The translations under genes were made by a program, and so were the position numbers. A DNA stretch of 64,000 bases. It comes from Betaproteobacteria bacterium (lineage in GTDB: Bacteria; Pseudomonadota; Gammaproteobacteria; Burkholderiales; Burkholderiaceae_C). How positions within the stretch are numbered: position 1 is the stretch's first letter; each line of letters begins with the position of its first letter. Where the stretch lies: the NCBI GenBank assembly GCA_947453725.1, contig CANGHH010000002.1, positions 62,001 to 126,000 on the forward strand, read 5' to 3'. Below the pieces are notes generated by a model. That model saw only the letters and a program-made list of their open reading frames with translations. It was not told the origin of the DNA and ran no database searches. Below are positions 25,228 through 33,889 of this stretch, piece after piece.

Positions 25228-26205
25228 ATGCCCATCTCGATGCCCCCGCTGCAATTCGCACCGACCAACGGCATCCGCATGGGCTACTTCGAAGCCGGTC
25301 CGCGCAGCGCTGCGCCGCCCGTCGTGCTGTGCCACGGCTGGCCCGAACTGGCCTACTCGTGGCGCCACCAGATCGCCGCGCTGGCCGCCGCCGGTATCCG
25401 CGTCATCGCGCCCGATCAACGCGGCTATGGCGCCACCGACAGACCCGCTGAGGTGCAGGCCTACGACCTCGAGAACCTCACCGCCGACCTCGTCGGTCTG
25501 CTCGACCACCTGCAGATTCCGCAAGCCGTCTTCGTGGGTCACGACTGGGGCGGCTTCGTGGTCTGGCAGATGGCGCTGCGCCACGTGGCGCGGGTCGCCG
25601 GTGTGGCCAGTCTGAACACGCCCCACGCGGCGCGCGCGCCCGTCGACCCGATCGCCATCCTGCGCAAGCGCCACGGCGATGCGATGTACATCGTGCAGTT
25701 CCAGGCAGCGTCGCGCGAGGTCGACGCGGTCTTCGACAGCCACGTCGAGCAGACCTTCGACTGCTTCATGCGCAAGCCGCTGCCGTCTTCGGGCCTGGCC
25801 GGTGGTGCGGCCCGCGCGGCGAACAGCCTGGCCTTCCCGCAGATCATTGCGGCCTACGACGCGCAGCAGGACCGGCGCCGGCCCATCCTGACGGCCGCCG
25901 AGCGCCAGGTCTTCGTCGACACCTTCCGGCGAACGGGCTTCACTGGCGGCATCAACTGGTACCGCAACATGACGCGCAACTGGGAACGCTCGGCGGACCA
26001 GGACCCGACGGTGCGCGTCCCCGCGCTGATGCTGATGGCCGAGAACGACGCGGTGCTGCCGCCGTCGGCCGCCGACGGCATGGCCGCGCTGATCCCTGAC
26101 CTCGAGAAAGTGCTGATCACCGACTGCGGCCACTGGACGCAGCAGGAGCAAGCGGAAACCGTCAACCGGCTGCTGATCGCCTGGGTGCGCCGCCGCTTCG
26201 GCTGA
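25228..26205 (+). CDS. Epoxide hydrolase (alpha/beta hydrolase, Asp nucleophile)
   Basis: A 325-residue soluble enzyme. Features of epoxide hydrolases are all seen: HGWPE (about 38-42), the nucleophile Asp in VGHDWGG (about 106), a cap region with GGINWYRNM, whose Tyr activates the epoxide, the acid in MAENDAVLPP, and the base His in CGHWTQQEQ. It would hydrolyse an epoxide to a diol; haloalkane dehalogenase activity is less likely with this cap. The ATG at 25228 is chosen as the first Met of the conserved part. It stands alone, divergent from the H1-like gene. Confidence 0.88.
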   Translation: MPISMPPLQFAPTNGIRMGYFEAGPRSAAPPVVLCHGWPELAYSWRHQIAALAAAGIRVIAPDQRGYGATDRPAEVQAYDLENLTADLVGLLDHLQIPQAVFVGHDWGGFVVWQMALRHVARVAGVASLNTPHAARAPVDPIAILRKRHGDAMYIVQFQAASREVDAVFDSHVEQTFDCFMRKPLPSSGLAGGAARAANSLAFPQIIAAYDAQQDRRRPILTAAERQVFVDTFRRTGFTGGINWYRNMTRNWERSADQDPTVRVPALMLMAENDAVLPPSAADGMAALIPDLEKVLITDCGHWTQQEQAETVNRLLIAWVRRRFG

Positions 26206-26256
26206 ACGGCAACGGTCCCGTCCTTGAGGTCGACCGCTTGCACCGCGCCGCTCGGT

Positions 26257-28938
26257 CTACAGCGCCTTGGTCGCGATCCTGAAATCCGGGTCTTCGGCGA
26301 AGGCTGCCACCTTGAAGCCCAGGTTGGTCATCAAGCGCAGCATCGGCGTGTTGTTGGTCAGGATCAGCCCCATCACCTCGACCAGGCCTTTGCTGCGCGC
26401 CGCTTCCATGATCGACAACATCAGCCGCGAACCCAGGCCCTGGCCGACAAAATCGTCGGCCACCAGCAGCGCGAATTCGCAGCTGGTGCCGTCGGGGTTG
26501 GTCACGACGCGGCTGACGCCGATGATGCGTTCGGTCTCGACCACGCTGCCGTCAGCTTCCTGGGTGCGCTGCTTGACCACCGCGACCAGCGCCATCTCGC
26601 GGTCGTAGTCGATCAGCGTGAAGCGCGCCAGCATGCGCAGCGGCAGTTCGGGCAATGCGCTGGCGAAGCGGAAGTAGCGGCTTTCCTGCGACAGGCCGCG
26701 CACCAAGCCCTGCAGCATCTCGGCGTCGTCCGGGTGGATCGGGCGGATGGTGTACTGGCCGCCGCCTTTCAGCGGCCATTCGCGCTCCTGCCCGGCCGGG
26801 TAGGGCAGGATGGCCAGGTGGCCGAAGCTGCCGGGCGCCTGTGAGGCGCTGTCGACCACGATGCGGGCGTCCACCGCCACCGCGCCGTTCTCGTCGACGA
26901 TGATGGGGTTGACGTCCATCTCGCGCAGCTGGGGCAGCGCGCAGACCATTTCGCTGACCCGCAGCAGCACGCGTTCCAGCGCCGCGTGGTCGGCGGCCGG
27001 CGCGCCGCGCCATTCACCCAGCATCTCGGCCACCCGCGCGCGCTCGATCAGGCGATGGGCCAGGAACTGGTTCAGCGGCGGCAGTTCCATGGCCCGGTCG
27101 GCGATCAGTTCGATCATCGTGCCGCCGGCGCCGAAGGTGATGACCGGGCCAAAAGCCTCGTCGGTGGTCAGGCCCACGAAGACCTCCCTGCCGCGGTGGC
27201 GCTGCGCCATCGGCTGCACGGTGATGCCGTTGATGCGCGCGCCGGGCTGGGCCCGTTGCACGGCCTCCAGCATTTCGGCGTAACGGTCGCGGACCTGCGC
27301 GGCGGTGTGCACGTCGAGCGCCACGCCCTGCACGTCGCTCTTGTGGCTGATGTCGGGCGAGTCGATCTTCAGCGCCACCGGGTAGCCCAGCTGGCTGGCG
27401 ATCAGCATGGCTTCGGTCGCGCTGCGCGCCAGCATCGTGCGCGTCACCGGGATGTGGAAGGCCGCCAGCAGGGCCTTGCTTTCCATCTCGGTCAGCACCT
27501 TGCGGCGTTCGGCCAGCACGCCTTCGATCAGCAGGCGCGCGCCTTCGGTGTCGGGCTTGGCGCCGTCGCTGAGTGGCGGCGGCGTCTGCTGCAGCAACTG
27601 CTGGTTGCGGTAGAAGCTGGCGATGCTGTTGAAGGCGTCGACCGCCGCTTCGGGCGTGCGGAAGACCGGCATCTGCTTGCGCGCCAGCAATTCGCGGGCT
27701 TCGCGCACGCTGGCCTCGCCCATCCAGCAGCCCAGCACCGGCTTGGCCGCCGGCGAGAAGACCTCGCCGATGGCGCGCGCGATGGCCGCGCTGTCGACGC
27801 CCGTCTTGGGCGCGTGGATCAGCAGCAGACCGTCGATCGCCTGATCGGCCAGCGCGGCCTGCATGGCCGTCACGTAGGCCTCGCCTTCGGCGTCTTCGCC
27901 CAGGTCGACCACCCGGTCGACGGCCAGTCCCAGCGTGCCGGCCCAGTCGGCCGCGAGCACCGCCGGACCGCCGCCGTTGGTGATCAGCGCGAGGTGCACG
28001 CCGACCGGGCGGAAACGCGAGGCCAGGCACTGCGCGGCCGAGAAAAGCTGCGTGAACTGCCGCACGCGCACCACGCCGGCGCGGCGGAGCGCCGCGTCGA
28101 AGACGTCGTCGCTGCCGACGATGGTCGCCGAATGCGTCAGTGCCACGCGCGAACCCGCCGGTTCGCGCCCGGACTTCATCACCACCACCGGCTTGGCGTA
28201 GGCCGCCGCTCGCAAGGCGCTCATGAAACGCCGCGCGTCGCGGATGCCTTCCATGTAGACCAGGATGCTCTGCGTGTGGGCGTCGCTGGCCAGGAAGTCC
28301 AGCACCTGTGGCAGTTCAACTGCGGTGTTCGGCCCCAGCGAGACCACGGTGGAAAAGCCCACGCCGTGCTGGCGCGCCCAGTCCAGCATGGCCGCCGTCA
28401 GCGCGCCCGACTGCGACACCAGCGCCAGTGGCCCGGCCGCGCCCAGCGGGCCCAGGCTGCTGGCGTTGAGCTTCAGCGCCGGCCGCTGCAGACCCAGGCT
28501 GTTCGGCCCGAGCAGGTTGACACCGTAGCGGCGCGCCGTCTGCTGCAGTTCGCTGCACAGTGCAGCGGGCAGACCGCTGGACAGGATCAGCGCCGCGCGG
28601 CAGCGGATGCGGCCGGCGATTTCCAGTGCGGCCAGCGTGTCGTCGGCGGGCAGCGCGATCACCGCCAGGTCGGCGCGGGTGTGCGCCAGGTCGGCCAGCT
28701 TGCCGCTCATGCCGATGTCCAGCCAGGTGATCGGCCCGGCAAAGCCGCCGGCCTCGGTCAGCGCCGCGTGCAACGCGCGCGCCTCGCGGGTCGGTGCGGA
28801 CGCCGGAGCCGCGTCGGCGGCATCCGACAGGCCGGCATAGGCCGCCCCGGCAAAGGCCACGATGGCGCGGGGGTTGAACAAGGGGGTCAGGAAGTGACGG
28901 TCCACGGCGGGCTTTTCGAAGCGGGTGCCAGTCAGCAT
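26257..28938 (-). CDS. ADP-forming acyl-CoA synthetase-like / GNAT acetyltransferase fusion (Pat-like)
   Basis: An 893-residue fusion. It holds an ADP-forming CoA-ligase part with the CoA-binding domain, the flavodoxin-like domain (ALITNGGGPAVLAAD) and the ATP-grasp part (TEMESKALLAAFHIPVTRT, then VGLTTDEAFGPVITFGAGGT). A GNAT domain fills the last 160 residues (FALLVADDFVGQGLGSRL). The same layout occurs in Pat/PatZ lysine acetyltransferases, which acetylate and silence acetyl-CoA synthetase. In those the ligase half is inactive and only senses. Here a His is present in VALTHSAT, where active synthetases have SHTG, so ligase activity stays open. A GTG five codons upstream is an alternative start. 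Confidence 0.88.
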   Translation of the reverse strand: MLTGTRFEKPAVDRHFLTPLFNPRAIVAFAGAAYAGLSDAADAAPASAPTREARALHAALTEAGGFAGPITWLDIGMSGKLADLAHTRADLAVIALPADDTLAALEIAGRIRCRAALILSSGLPAALCSELQQTARRYGVNLLGPNSLGLQRPALKLNASSLGPLGAAGPLALVSQSGALTAAMLDWARQHGVGFSTVVSLGPNTAVELPQVLDFLASDAHTQSILVYMEGIRDARRFMSALRAAAYAKPVVVMKSGREPAGSRVALTHSATIVGSDDVFDAALRRAGVVRVRQFTQLFSAAQCLASRFRPVGVHLALITNGGGPAVLAADWAGTLGLAVDRVVDLGEDAEGEAYVTAMQAALADQAIDGLLLIHAPKTGVDSAAIARAIGEVFSPAAKPVLGCWMGEASVREARELLARKQMPVFRTPEAAVDAFNSIASFYRNQQLLQQTPPPLSDGAKPDTEGARLLIEGVLAERRKVLTEMESKALLAAFHIPVTRTMLARSATEAMLIASQLGYPVALKIDSPDISHKSDVQGVALDVHTAAQVRDRYAEMLEAVQRAQPGARINGITVQPMAQRHRGREVFVGLTTDEAFGPVITFGAGGTMIELIADRAMELPPLNQFLAHRLIERARVAEMLGEWRGAPAADHAALERVLLRVSEMVCALPQLREMDVNPIIVDENGAVAVDARIVVDSASQAPGSFGHLAILPYPAGQEREWPLKGGGQYTIRPIHPDDAEMLQGLVRGLSQESRYFRFASALPELPLRMLARFTLIDYDREMALVAVVKQRTQEADGSVVETERIIGVSRVVTNPDGTSCEFALLVADDFVGQGLGSRLMLSIMEAARSKGLVEVMGLILTNNTPMLRLMTNLGFKVAAFAEDPDFRIATKAL

Positions 28939-29046
28939 AGGCCAGGCTGGCACGGCTCATGCTGACAGGGATCAAGGGGCGGGCGTCCCGCGGCATCCCT
29001 GCGTCGTCGACCGACCTGATTACACTTTGCCCGCGCGGCACCCGCC

Positions 29047-29496
29047 GTGCGGAACTTCCTACTTTCCACAGGTGCCGAAATGTTGCCAGCCGTCGTGATG
29101 ATCCCCGTTCTCTTGCTGTCGGCAACGGCCTGGGCGGCCGGGCCCAAGACCAACCTGGTCGACCATTCGTCGGACCTGCTGATCGACGCGGCCGCTGCCA
29201 AGGCGGCGATGGGCGAGAGCATCCCGGCCAAGGTCTGGAAGGCCTACCCGGCCTCCAAGTGGGCTTTCGTCAGCCAGGTCGAGGGCGGCATGAAGGGCAC
29301 CACCTGCGTGATCGCCGCGCGCGTCATGCTGCTGCCGTTGACGCCGACGGTGAAGGCCGTGCTGTTCCGCCCCGAAAAGACCGCCACCGCCTTCGATGCG
29401 GTCGTCAATTCGAGCACCGAGGCCTGCAAGGCGACGGCCAAGGACAAGCTCAAGGAAGCCACCGAAGCGGTGGTCTCGTCGCTGGTCAAGATCTGA
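29047..29496 (+). CDS. Secreted hypothetical protein
   Basis: I do not recognise a family. From the GTG at 29047 it has 149 residues; from the ATG at 29080 it has 138. In both cases a hydrophobic stretch ending ATAWAAG looks like a cleavable signal peptide. The longer form has the positive N-region a signal needs; the shorter has a somewhat better ribosome site (CAGG). The mature part is small and mixed, with two Cys (TTCVIAAR and STEACKATAK) that could form a periplasmic disulfide. It is a single gene divergent from the Pat-like gene. Confidence 0.65.
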   Translation: MRNFLLSTGAEMLPAVVMIPVLLLSATAWAAGPKTNLVDHSSDLLIDAAAAKAAMGESIPAKVWKAYPASKWAFVSQVEGGMKGTTCVIAARVMLLPLTPTVKAVLFRPEKTATAFDAVVNSSTEACKATAKDKLKEATEAVVSSLVKI

Positions 29497-29532
29497 TCGG
29501 GTGCCGGCCCGCGGCGCGGCCTGCCGGCGGGT

Positions 29533-30531
29533 TCATCCGGCTGGGTAGAGACCGCGCTGCTGCGCCATCAGGCGCGTCAGGCCGAACAGCGCGTCGATGT
29601 TCGGCGTGGCCAGCCCGAGGTGCTGGCCGATTTCGCGCACCGCGCCGACCAGCGCGTCCAGTTCCAGCGGCCGGCCGGCTTCGCAGTCCTGCAGCATCGA
29701 GGTCCTGAAGCGGCCCAGCTTGCGCGTCACCGCGTGGCGCGCTTCGGGGTCTTCGGCGATCGGGATGCCGATGGCCGCACCGACGGCCTGGGCCTCGCGC
29801 ATCACGGCACTGTTGAAGGCCCGCACCAGCGGATCGTCGAGAATGCGGTCGCTCGGCGCGCCTGTCAGCGCCGAGACCGGGTTCATGGTCATGTTGCCCC
29901 ACAGCTTGAACCAGACGTCGCGCTGGATGCGGTCGGACCGGGTGACCGCGAAGCCGGCGTCGACCAGCAGGTCGGCCAGCGCCTGCAGCCGGGCATCGTC
30001 ACCGCCGGCGGGGCGGCCGATGATCAGGCCCTGGCCCTGGACCGGCTGCACGCTGCCTGGTGCCGGCACGGCGCTGGACGCGTGCACCACGCAACCCACC
30101 ACCTGGGACGACGGGATCAGGCTGCGCACCCGGCCGCCGGCGTCCACGGCCTGCAGGCTCAGGCCCGCGCAAGGGCCGCCCAGGCCGTCGAAGAACCACC
30201 AGGGCACGCCATTCATCGCCACCAGCACGGCGCTCTCGGGCCCGCACAGTGCCGCCACCGCCGGCGCCACGGCCGACAGGGCCGGCCCCTTCACCGCCAG
30301 GATGACGAGGTCCTGCCGTCCCAGCGCCTCGGGCTGGTCGCTGGCACGCAGCGGCACCGTGCTGACCGTGTCGAGGCCGTGCAGTTGCAGGCCGCCTTGT
30401 CGCTGCAGCGCGGCCAGCGTCGCGCCCCGCGCCAGCGCCGACAGCTCGACCCGGCCGGCCGCCAGCCGGCTGCCCATCCAGCCGGCGAACAGGCCGCCGA
30501 TGGCGCCCAGACCCACGATGCAGACCCTCAT
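29533..30531 (-). CDS. panE: 2-dehydropantoate 2-reductase
   Basis: A 332-residue NADPH-dependent oxidoreductase of the ApbA/PanE family. The Rossmann motif GLGAIGG is at residues 7-13. The catalytic Lys region is DVWFKLWGNMTMNPVSAL, with the Ser/Asn helix after it and a C-terminal helical domain with GRPLELDALVGA. It would reduce ketopantoate to pantoate for CoA synthesis, but many paralogues act on other 2-oxo acids, so the symbol is tentative. The ATG at 30531 opens directly onto the beta-strand of the Rossmann fold; eight more codons upstream are open. Single gene. Confidence 0.82.
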   Translation of the reverse strand: MRVCIVGLGAIGGLFAGWMGSRLAAGRVELSALARGATLAALQRQGGLQLHGLDTVSTVPLRASDQPEALGRQDLVILAVKGPALSAVAPAVAALCGPESAVLVAMNGVPWWFFDGLGGPCAGLSLQAVDAGGRVRSLIPSSQVVGCVVHASSAVPAPGSVQPVQGQGLIIGRPAGGDDARLQALADLLVDAGFAVTRSDRIQRDVWFKLWGNMTMNPVSALTGAPSDRILDDPLVRAFNSAVMREAQAVGAAIGIPIAEDPEARHAVTRKLGRFRTSMLQDCEAGRPLELDALVGAVREIGQHLGLATPNIDALFGLTRLMAQQRGLYPAG

Positions 30532-30714
30532 GCAGCACTCCGTTCCAGCAGCCACCAGCGCCGCAGTCTACGGTCATGCCGTCAACGCGCGTTCCTATTG
30601 GGCGTTTCGGCGCTGACTTGCCGGCCTGCATGACCAGGGTCAATCGCCGGAGCGGCGCGCGGCATCTAAACTCCGGGACTTGGAAATGCGGGTGCGCGAC
30701 ACCCCGAGACGACG

Positions 30715-31416
30715 ATGCCTGCTGAATCTGTCAACGCACTGCCCCGCACGCTGGCGCTGGTCGACGACGATCTGGAATACAGCCAGTTCCTGGCCGAACA
30801 CCTGTCGGCGTTGGGCATCCGGGTCGAGCATTTCGCCGACAGCAACGACCTGCTGGCCAGCCTGGCACCCTTCGATTACGCCTTCTACATCGTCGACCTG
30901 ATGCTGCCGGGCGTCGACGGCACCGACCTGATCGGCATCCTGCGCAAGCGCACCCAGGTCGGCATCGTGGTGGTGTCGGGACGCGTGGCGCCCGATGTCT
31001 TCGCCAAGGTGATCGAGGGCGGCGCCGACATGCACCTGGTCAAGCCGATCAGTTTCGACAAGGTGGTGGTGGCCATCCGCGGCGTCCACCGCCGCGTCAC
31101 GACGCCGGTCAGCCAGGCCTGGTTGCTGGATGCGCCCGCCAGCCGCCTGCTGGCCCCCGATGGTGTGGTGGTCGCGCTCAGCGAGACCGATCTGGCGCTG
31201 ATGCAGTGCTTCCTGCAAGCCCAGGGCGGCAGCGTCACGCGCGAGACGCTGTGCCAGTTGTTGGGCCATCCCGACACCCCCGAATCGGAGAATCTGCTCA
31301 GCGCGACGGTCTACCGCCTGCGCCGCCGCGTCGAAAGGGCGACGCAACTGGCGGTGCCGCTGCACACCCAGGCCCGCGTCGGCTACATCTTCAAGGGCGA
31401 GTTGCGCGCCCTCTGA
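30715..31416 (+). CDS. Orphan response regulator, OmpR-like (receiver + winged helix)
   Basis: A 233-residue two-component regulator. The receiver has the acidic cluster VDDD (about 17-20), the phospho-acceptor Asp in YIVDLMLPG (about 62), a Ser in VVVSGR and the conserved Lys in LVKPIS (about 111). The C-terminal winged-helix domain (about 140-230) ends in the TVYRLRRRVE recognition helix and the wing hairpin VGYIFKG. No histidine kinase is nearby on either strand, so its sensor and regulon are unknown. A TAAACT box at 30667-30672 may be part of its promoter. Confidence 0.88.
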   Translation: MPAESVNALPRTLALVDDDLEYSQFLAEHLSALGIRVEHFADSNDLLASLAPFDYAFYIVDLMLPGVDGTDLIGILRKRTQVGIVVVSGRVAPDVFAKVIEGGADMHLVKPISFDKVVVAIRGVHRRVTTPVSQAWLLDAPASRLLAPDGVVVALSETDLALMQCFLQAQGGSVTRETLCQLLGHPDTPESENLLSATVYRLRRRVERATQLAVPLHTQARVGYIFKGELRAL

Positions 31417-31439
31417 GCGCCCCCCCGGCGCCGCCGCGT

Positions 31440-31970
31440 TCAGCCGGCCATGATGCGCTGCCAGCCCGGGTGGCCCAGCGCTTCCAGCGTTTCGATGTTG
31501 CGTTCGTAGATGCGTTCGGCGTCGGGCATCGCCGCCACCGCGCGGTCGATGCTGGCTTCGCGCAGCAGGTGCAGCGTCGGGTAGGGGCTGCGGTTGCTGA
31601 AGTTGCTGATGTCGTCAGGCTCGGTGCCCGCGAACTGGTAGGCCGGGTGGAAGCTGGCGACCTGCAGCGAACCGTCCAGGCCCATGCCGTCGAGGGTGTC
31701 TTCAGCGGCTTCCAGAAAGTCGTTGAAGTCGAGGAAATCGCCGAGCACATGCGGGTGGACGATGATGGTGGTGTCGATCGCCTCGGGCCGCGCTGCCGCC
31801 AGGAATTCCAGTTCGCGCACCAGGTCGTCCAGCAGACTGGCCGTGTCCCTGGCCTCGCTCAGCACCCAATGGATCTGCTGCCGCGTGTGGACCGCCTTGG
31901 CGAATGGGCACAGGTTCAATCCGATGACGGCCTTTTCAAGCCAGGTTTTGGTTTCGGCGATGGGGTTCAT
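31440..31970 (-). CDS. DUF1415 family protein at the end of the sox operon
   Basis: A 176-residue cytoplasmic protein of the DUF1415 family. Visible marks are NLCPFAKAV near the start, PHVLGDFLDFNDFL in the middle, FHPAYQFAGT, and the ending GHPGWQRIM. The Cys in LCPFAK is the only Cys and is strongly conserved in the family as I know it, which could suggest redox or sulfur chemistry. No function is known. It is coupled to soxA: its ATG overlaps the soxA stop by four bases. Its place as the last gene of the sox operon is the only functional hint. Confidence 0.82.
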   Translation of the reverse strand: MNPIAETKTWLEKAVIGLNLCPFAKAVHTRQQIHWVLSEARDTASLLDDLVRELEFLAAARPEAIDTTIIVHPHVLGDFLDFNDFLEAAEDTLDGMGLDGSLQVASFHPAYQFAGTEPDDISNFSNRSPYPTLHLLREASIDRAVAAMPDAERIYERNIETLEALGHPGWQRIMAG

Positions 31971-32704
31971 GGTCGGACGGCTGGTGTTTCGATGGGCATG
32001 CCGGCGGCCCGCTGCATCAGGAAGAGTTCCAGTGCGGTGGCGTCGTCGCTGCCATAGGGTAAGGGTTCGGCGCGCACGCCGGCCATGCAGTTTCGCAAGC
32101 GGCGTTGCAAACTGCCGAGTCCCTGCCACTCCAGCCGGTAGATCGGGTAGCCGGTCGGGTGGCCCTGCGGGATGGTCGCGCCGGCCAGGCGGCCGCCGGC
32201 GTGCTGGTCGTGGCACTGCGCGCAGGAAAAATCGAGCTGGCCCAGGCGCCGGTTGAAGAGCCGGCGGCCGGCCTCGCGGAAGGCTTGCAGGCGCGGGTCT
32301 CGGTCGGGCGCGATCGGCAGGCCGCGCGACTGCAGGGCCACCACCGCTTCCAGACCCAGCAACTCGTCGCCCTCGAGCGCCAGCGGCGGCGCCGGCTGGT
32401 GGCGCATGCGGCACAGGTTGATGCGGCCGGCCAGCGTCACCGGTTTGCCCAGCGCGGCGTCGAAGGCCGGGTAGCGCGCCGCAACCCCGCGCAGGCTGGG
32501 CAGGCTGTGGCAGCGGCTGCAATCGGCGTCGAAGCGGCGTTCACCGTCCGCCACCCACAGCCAGGCCGGGTTCTGCGTGTCGTCGCGCTGCAGCGCCTGG
32601 GTGGCCGGGCCCATGTCGGCGTAGCCCGAGCGGCGCGCTGCCGGCGGCTGCGCCGCGGCGGCGAGGGCCAGCAGCAGCAGCGCGGCGCCGACCGCGCGCT
32701 TCAT
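31967..32704 (-). CDS. soxA: Sulfur-oxidation diheme cytochrome SoxA
   Basis: A 245-residue periplasmic cytochrome c with an N-terminal signal peptide (to about residue 18). Two heme-binding sites are seen, CSRCH and CAQCH, so this is the diheme type. The C-terminal RNCMAGVRAE block has the Cys that in SoxA ligates the active-site heme and carries the persulfide. SoxXA attaches thiosulfate or another sulfur compound to the Cys of SoxY. Coupled to soxZ upstream (4-base overlap) and DUF1415 downstream (4-base overlap). Confidence 0.93.
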   Translation of the reverse strand: MKRAVGAALLLLALAAAAQPPAARRSGYADMGPATQALQRDDTQNPAWLWVADGERRFDADCSRCHSLPSLRGVAARYPAFDAALGKPVTLAGRINLCRMRHQPAPPLALEGDELLGLEAVVALQSRGLPIAPDRDPRLQAFREAGRRLFNRRLGQLDFSCAQCHDQHAGGRLAGATIPQGHPTGYPIYRLEWQGLGSLQRRLRNCMAGVRAEPLPYGSDDATALELFLMQRAAGMPIETPAVRP

Positions 32705-33024
32705 GTCGGGTTGATCCGCACCCGCTCGCTGTGGCTGAAGCCCTGGTCGCCCTGCCAGCTGACGGTGAGCGTGCCCGGGCCCGTCAGGTGCAGCGGGAAG
32801 GCCAGGTAGGGGTTGGCCGAGATGGCCGGGTGCAGGTCGGCCGCGAAGACCAGTTCACCGTCGAAGCGGCATTCGACCCGCCGCACCAGGTTGCGCGCCA
32901 GGACCTGACCGTCGCTGCCGACGCGGAATCCGGTTTCCATCGGGTGCTGCACGGTGGCGCGGATTTCGATCACGTCGCCGATGCGCACCTTCGCGGGGAC
33001 GTTCAACAGCGCGCGGGTCGCCAT
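32701..33024 (-). CDS. soxZ: Sulfur-carrier complex protein SoxZ
   Basis: A 107-residue immunoglobulin-like protein, at family length and without a signal of its own. Typical segments are KVRIGDVIEIRATVQHPMETG and the ending with GTLTVSWQGDQGFSHSER. SoxZ pairs with SoxY and travels to the periplasm with it. It starts one base after the soxY stop and its own stop overlaps the soxA start by four bases. Confidence 0.94.
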   Translation of the reverse strand: MATRALLNVPAKVRIGDVIEIRATVQHPMETGFRVGSDGQVLARNLVRRVECRFDGELVFAADLHPAISANPYLAFPLHLTGPGTLTVSWQGDQGFSHSERVRINPT

Positions 33025-33025
33025 G

Positions 33026-33469
33026 TCAGCTTTCGATGCACGCGGCCAGCGTGACGATCACATCGACCTGCTGCTGCCAGACGCTGCCGTCGTTCATCAG
33101 CGCCAGGGCGGTCAGCGTCTGCGTGGTGGCCAGTCGCATCCGCGTGGCCACGCGCGCCAGGCCGCTGCGCGGGCCGAGGTGGAAGACCGCCACTTCGGGC
33201 AGCGGATTGAGTTCGGTGAACAGTCCGATGCGCAGCACGTGGTCGGTCGTGCTCATCGGGCTGTCGACGTGGATGGCGACCGGCACGACGTTGCCGTTGT
33301 CGATCAGCGGCGCGATGTCCAGCGTCACGCGCCCGCTGCGCGGCGTGCGCCCTTCGCTGAAGGCGCTGAGGGCGGCTTGCAGCGCCTCGGGCGTGGCACG
33401 CGCCGCGGGCGCCAGCAGGGCGCCGAGCGGTCCTAGGGCGGCGGCCAGCACGATGCGCCGCGTCGTCAT
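33026..33469 (-). CDS. soxY: Sulfur-carrier protein SoxY with non-standard C-terminus
   Basis: A 147-residue exported carrier. The twin-arginine-like start (TTRRIVLAAALG) and the ANGNVVPVAI-type block, here LIDNGNVVPVAIHVDSPM, identify SoxY. Known SoxY ends in the flexible GGCGG arm whose Cys carries the sulfur substrate. Here the protein ends LAACIES: the Cys (C144) is kept, but the flanking glycines are not. The arm may thus be less flexible or hold a different cargo. Its start overlaps the soxX stop and the soxZ gene follows after one base. Confidence 0.9.
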   Translation of the reverse strand: MTTRRIVLAAALGPLGALLAPAARATPEALQAALSAFSEGRTPRSGRVTLDIAPLIDNGNVVPVAIHVDSPMSTTDHVLRIGLFTELNPLPEVAVFHLGPRSGLARVATRMRLATTQTLTALALMNDGSVWQQQVDVIVTLAACIES

Positions 33470-33873
33470 GTCAGGGTCTGCAGAAAAGCCACCACGTCCT
33501 CGACCTGCTGCGCGTCCAGTACCGGCAAGCCGCGCCAGGGCGCGGCCACGCGCTGCGCGGCGTCCTGCGGCGGCAGGCGGTGCAGCGAGGGCATCAGGGC
33601 GTTCGGGTCGAGCCGGCGCGCGTCGGCCACGCGCAGCCGCAGTTGCGCCGCCGTCCAGCGCGTGCCGGCACCTTGCAGGTTGCTGGCCAGATTGCCCTGC
33701 TCGCGGACCTCGGCGAAAGGCCCGCTGTGGCAGAGCAGGCACAGGCCCTGCTGCCGGTTGACGACGATGGCCCGGCCGCGCGCGGCATCAGCCTGCGCGG
33801 CCGTCAGCGGCTGCGGGATGCCGTCGCCGACGACCACGAAAGCGCTGAGGGCCAGGGCGGCGAAGGGGCTCAC
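33466..33873 (-). CDS. soxX: Sulfur-oxidation cytochrome SoxX
   Basis: A 135-residue single-heme cytochrome c with a short N-terminal hydrophobic signal. The heme site is CLLCH (about residue 45) and the axial Met is likely in NALMPSLHRL. Segment AARGRAIVVNRQQGLC is typical of SoxX. It pairs with SoxA. GTG start at 33873, 16 bases after the stop of the molybdenum hydroxylase gene, so the sox genes appear to be read on from it. No separate promoter was seen. The stop overlaps the soxY start. Confidence 0.9.
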   Translation of the reverse strand: MSPFAALALSAFVVVGDGIPQPLTAAQADAARGRAIVVNRQQGLCLLCHSGPFAEVREQGNLASNLQGAGTRWTAAQLRLRVADARRLDPNALMPSLHRLPPQDAAQRVAAPWRGLPVLDAQQVEDVVAFLQTLT

Positions 33874-33889
33874 GCTGCGTCCGGCCGCC

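Noticed and set aside
26986..28965. A 659-codon plus-strand frame
   Set aside because: Antisense of the Pat-like fusion gene; Arg/Gln/His-rich without motifs.
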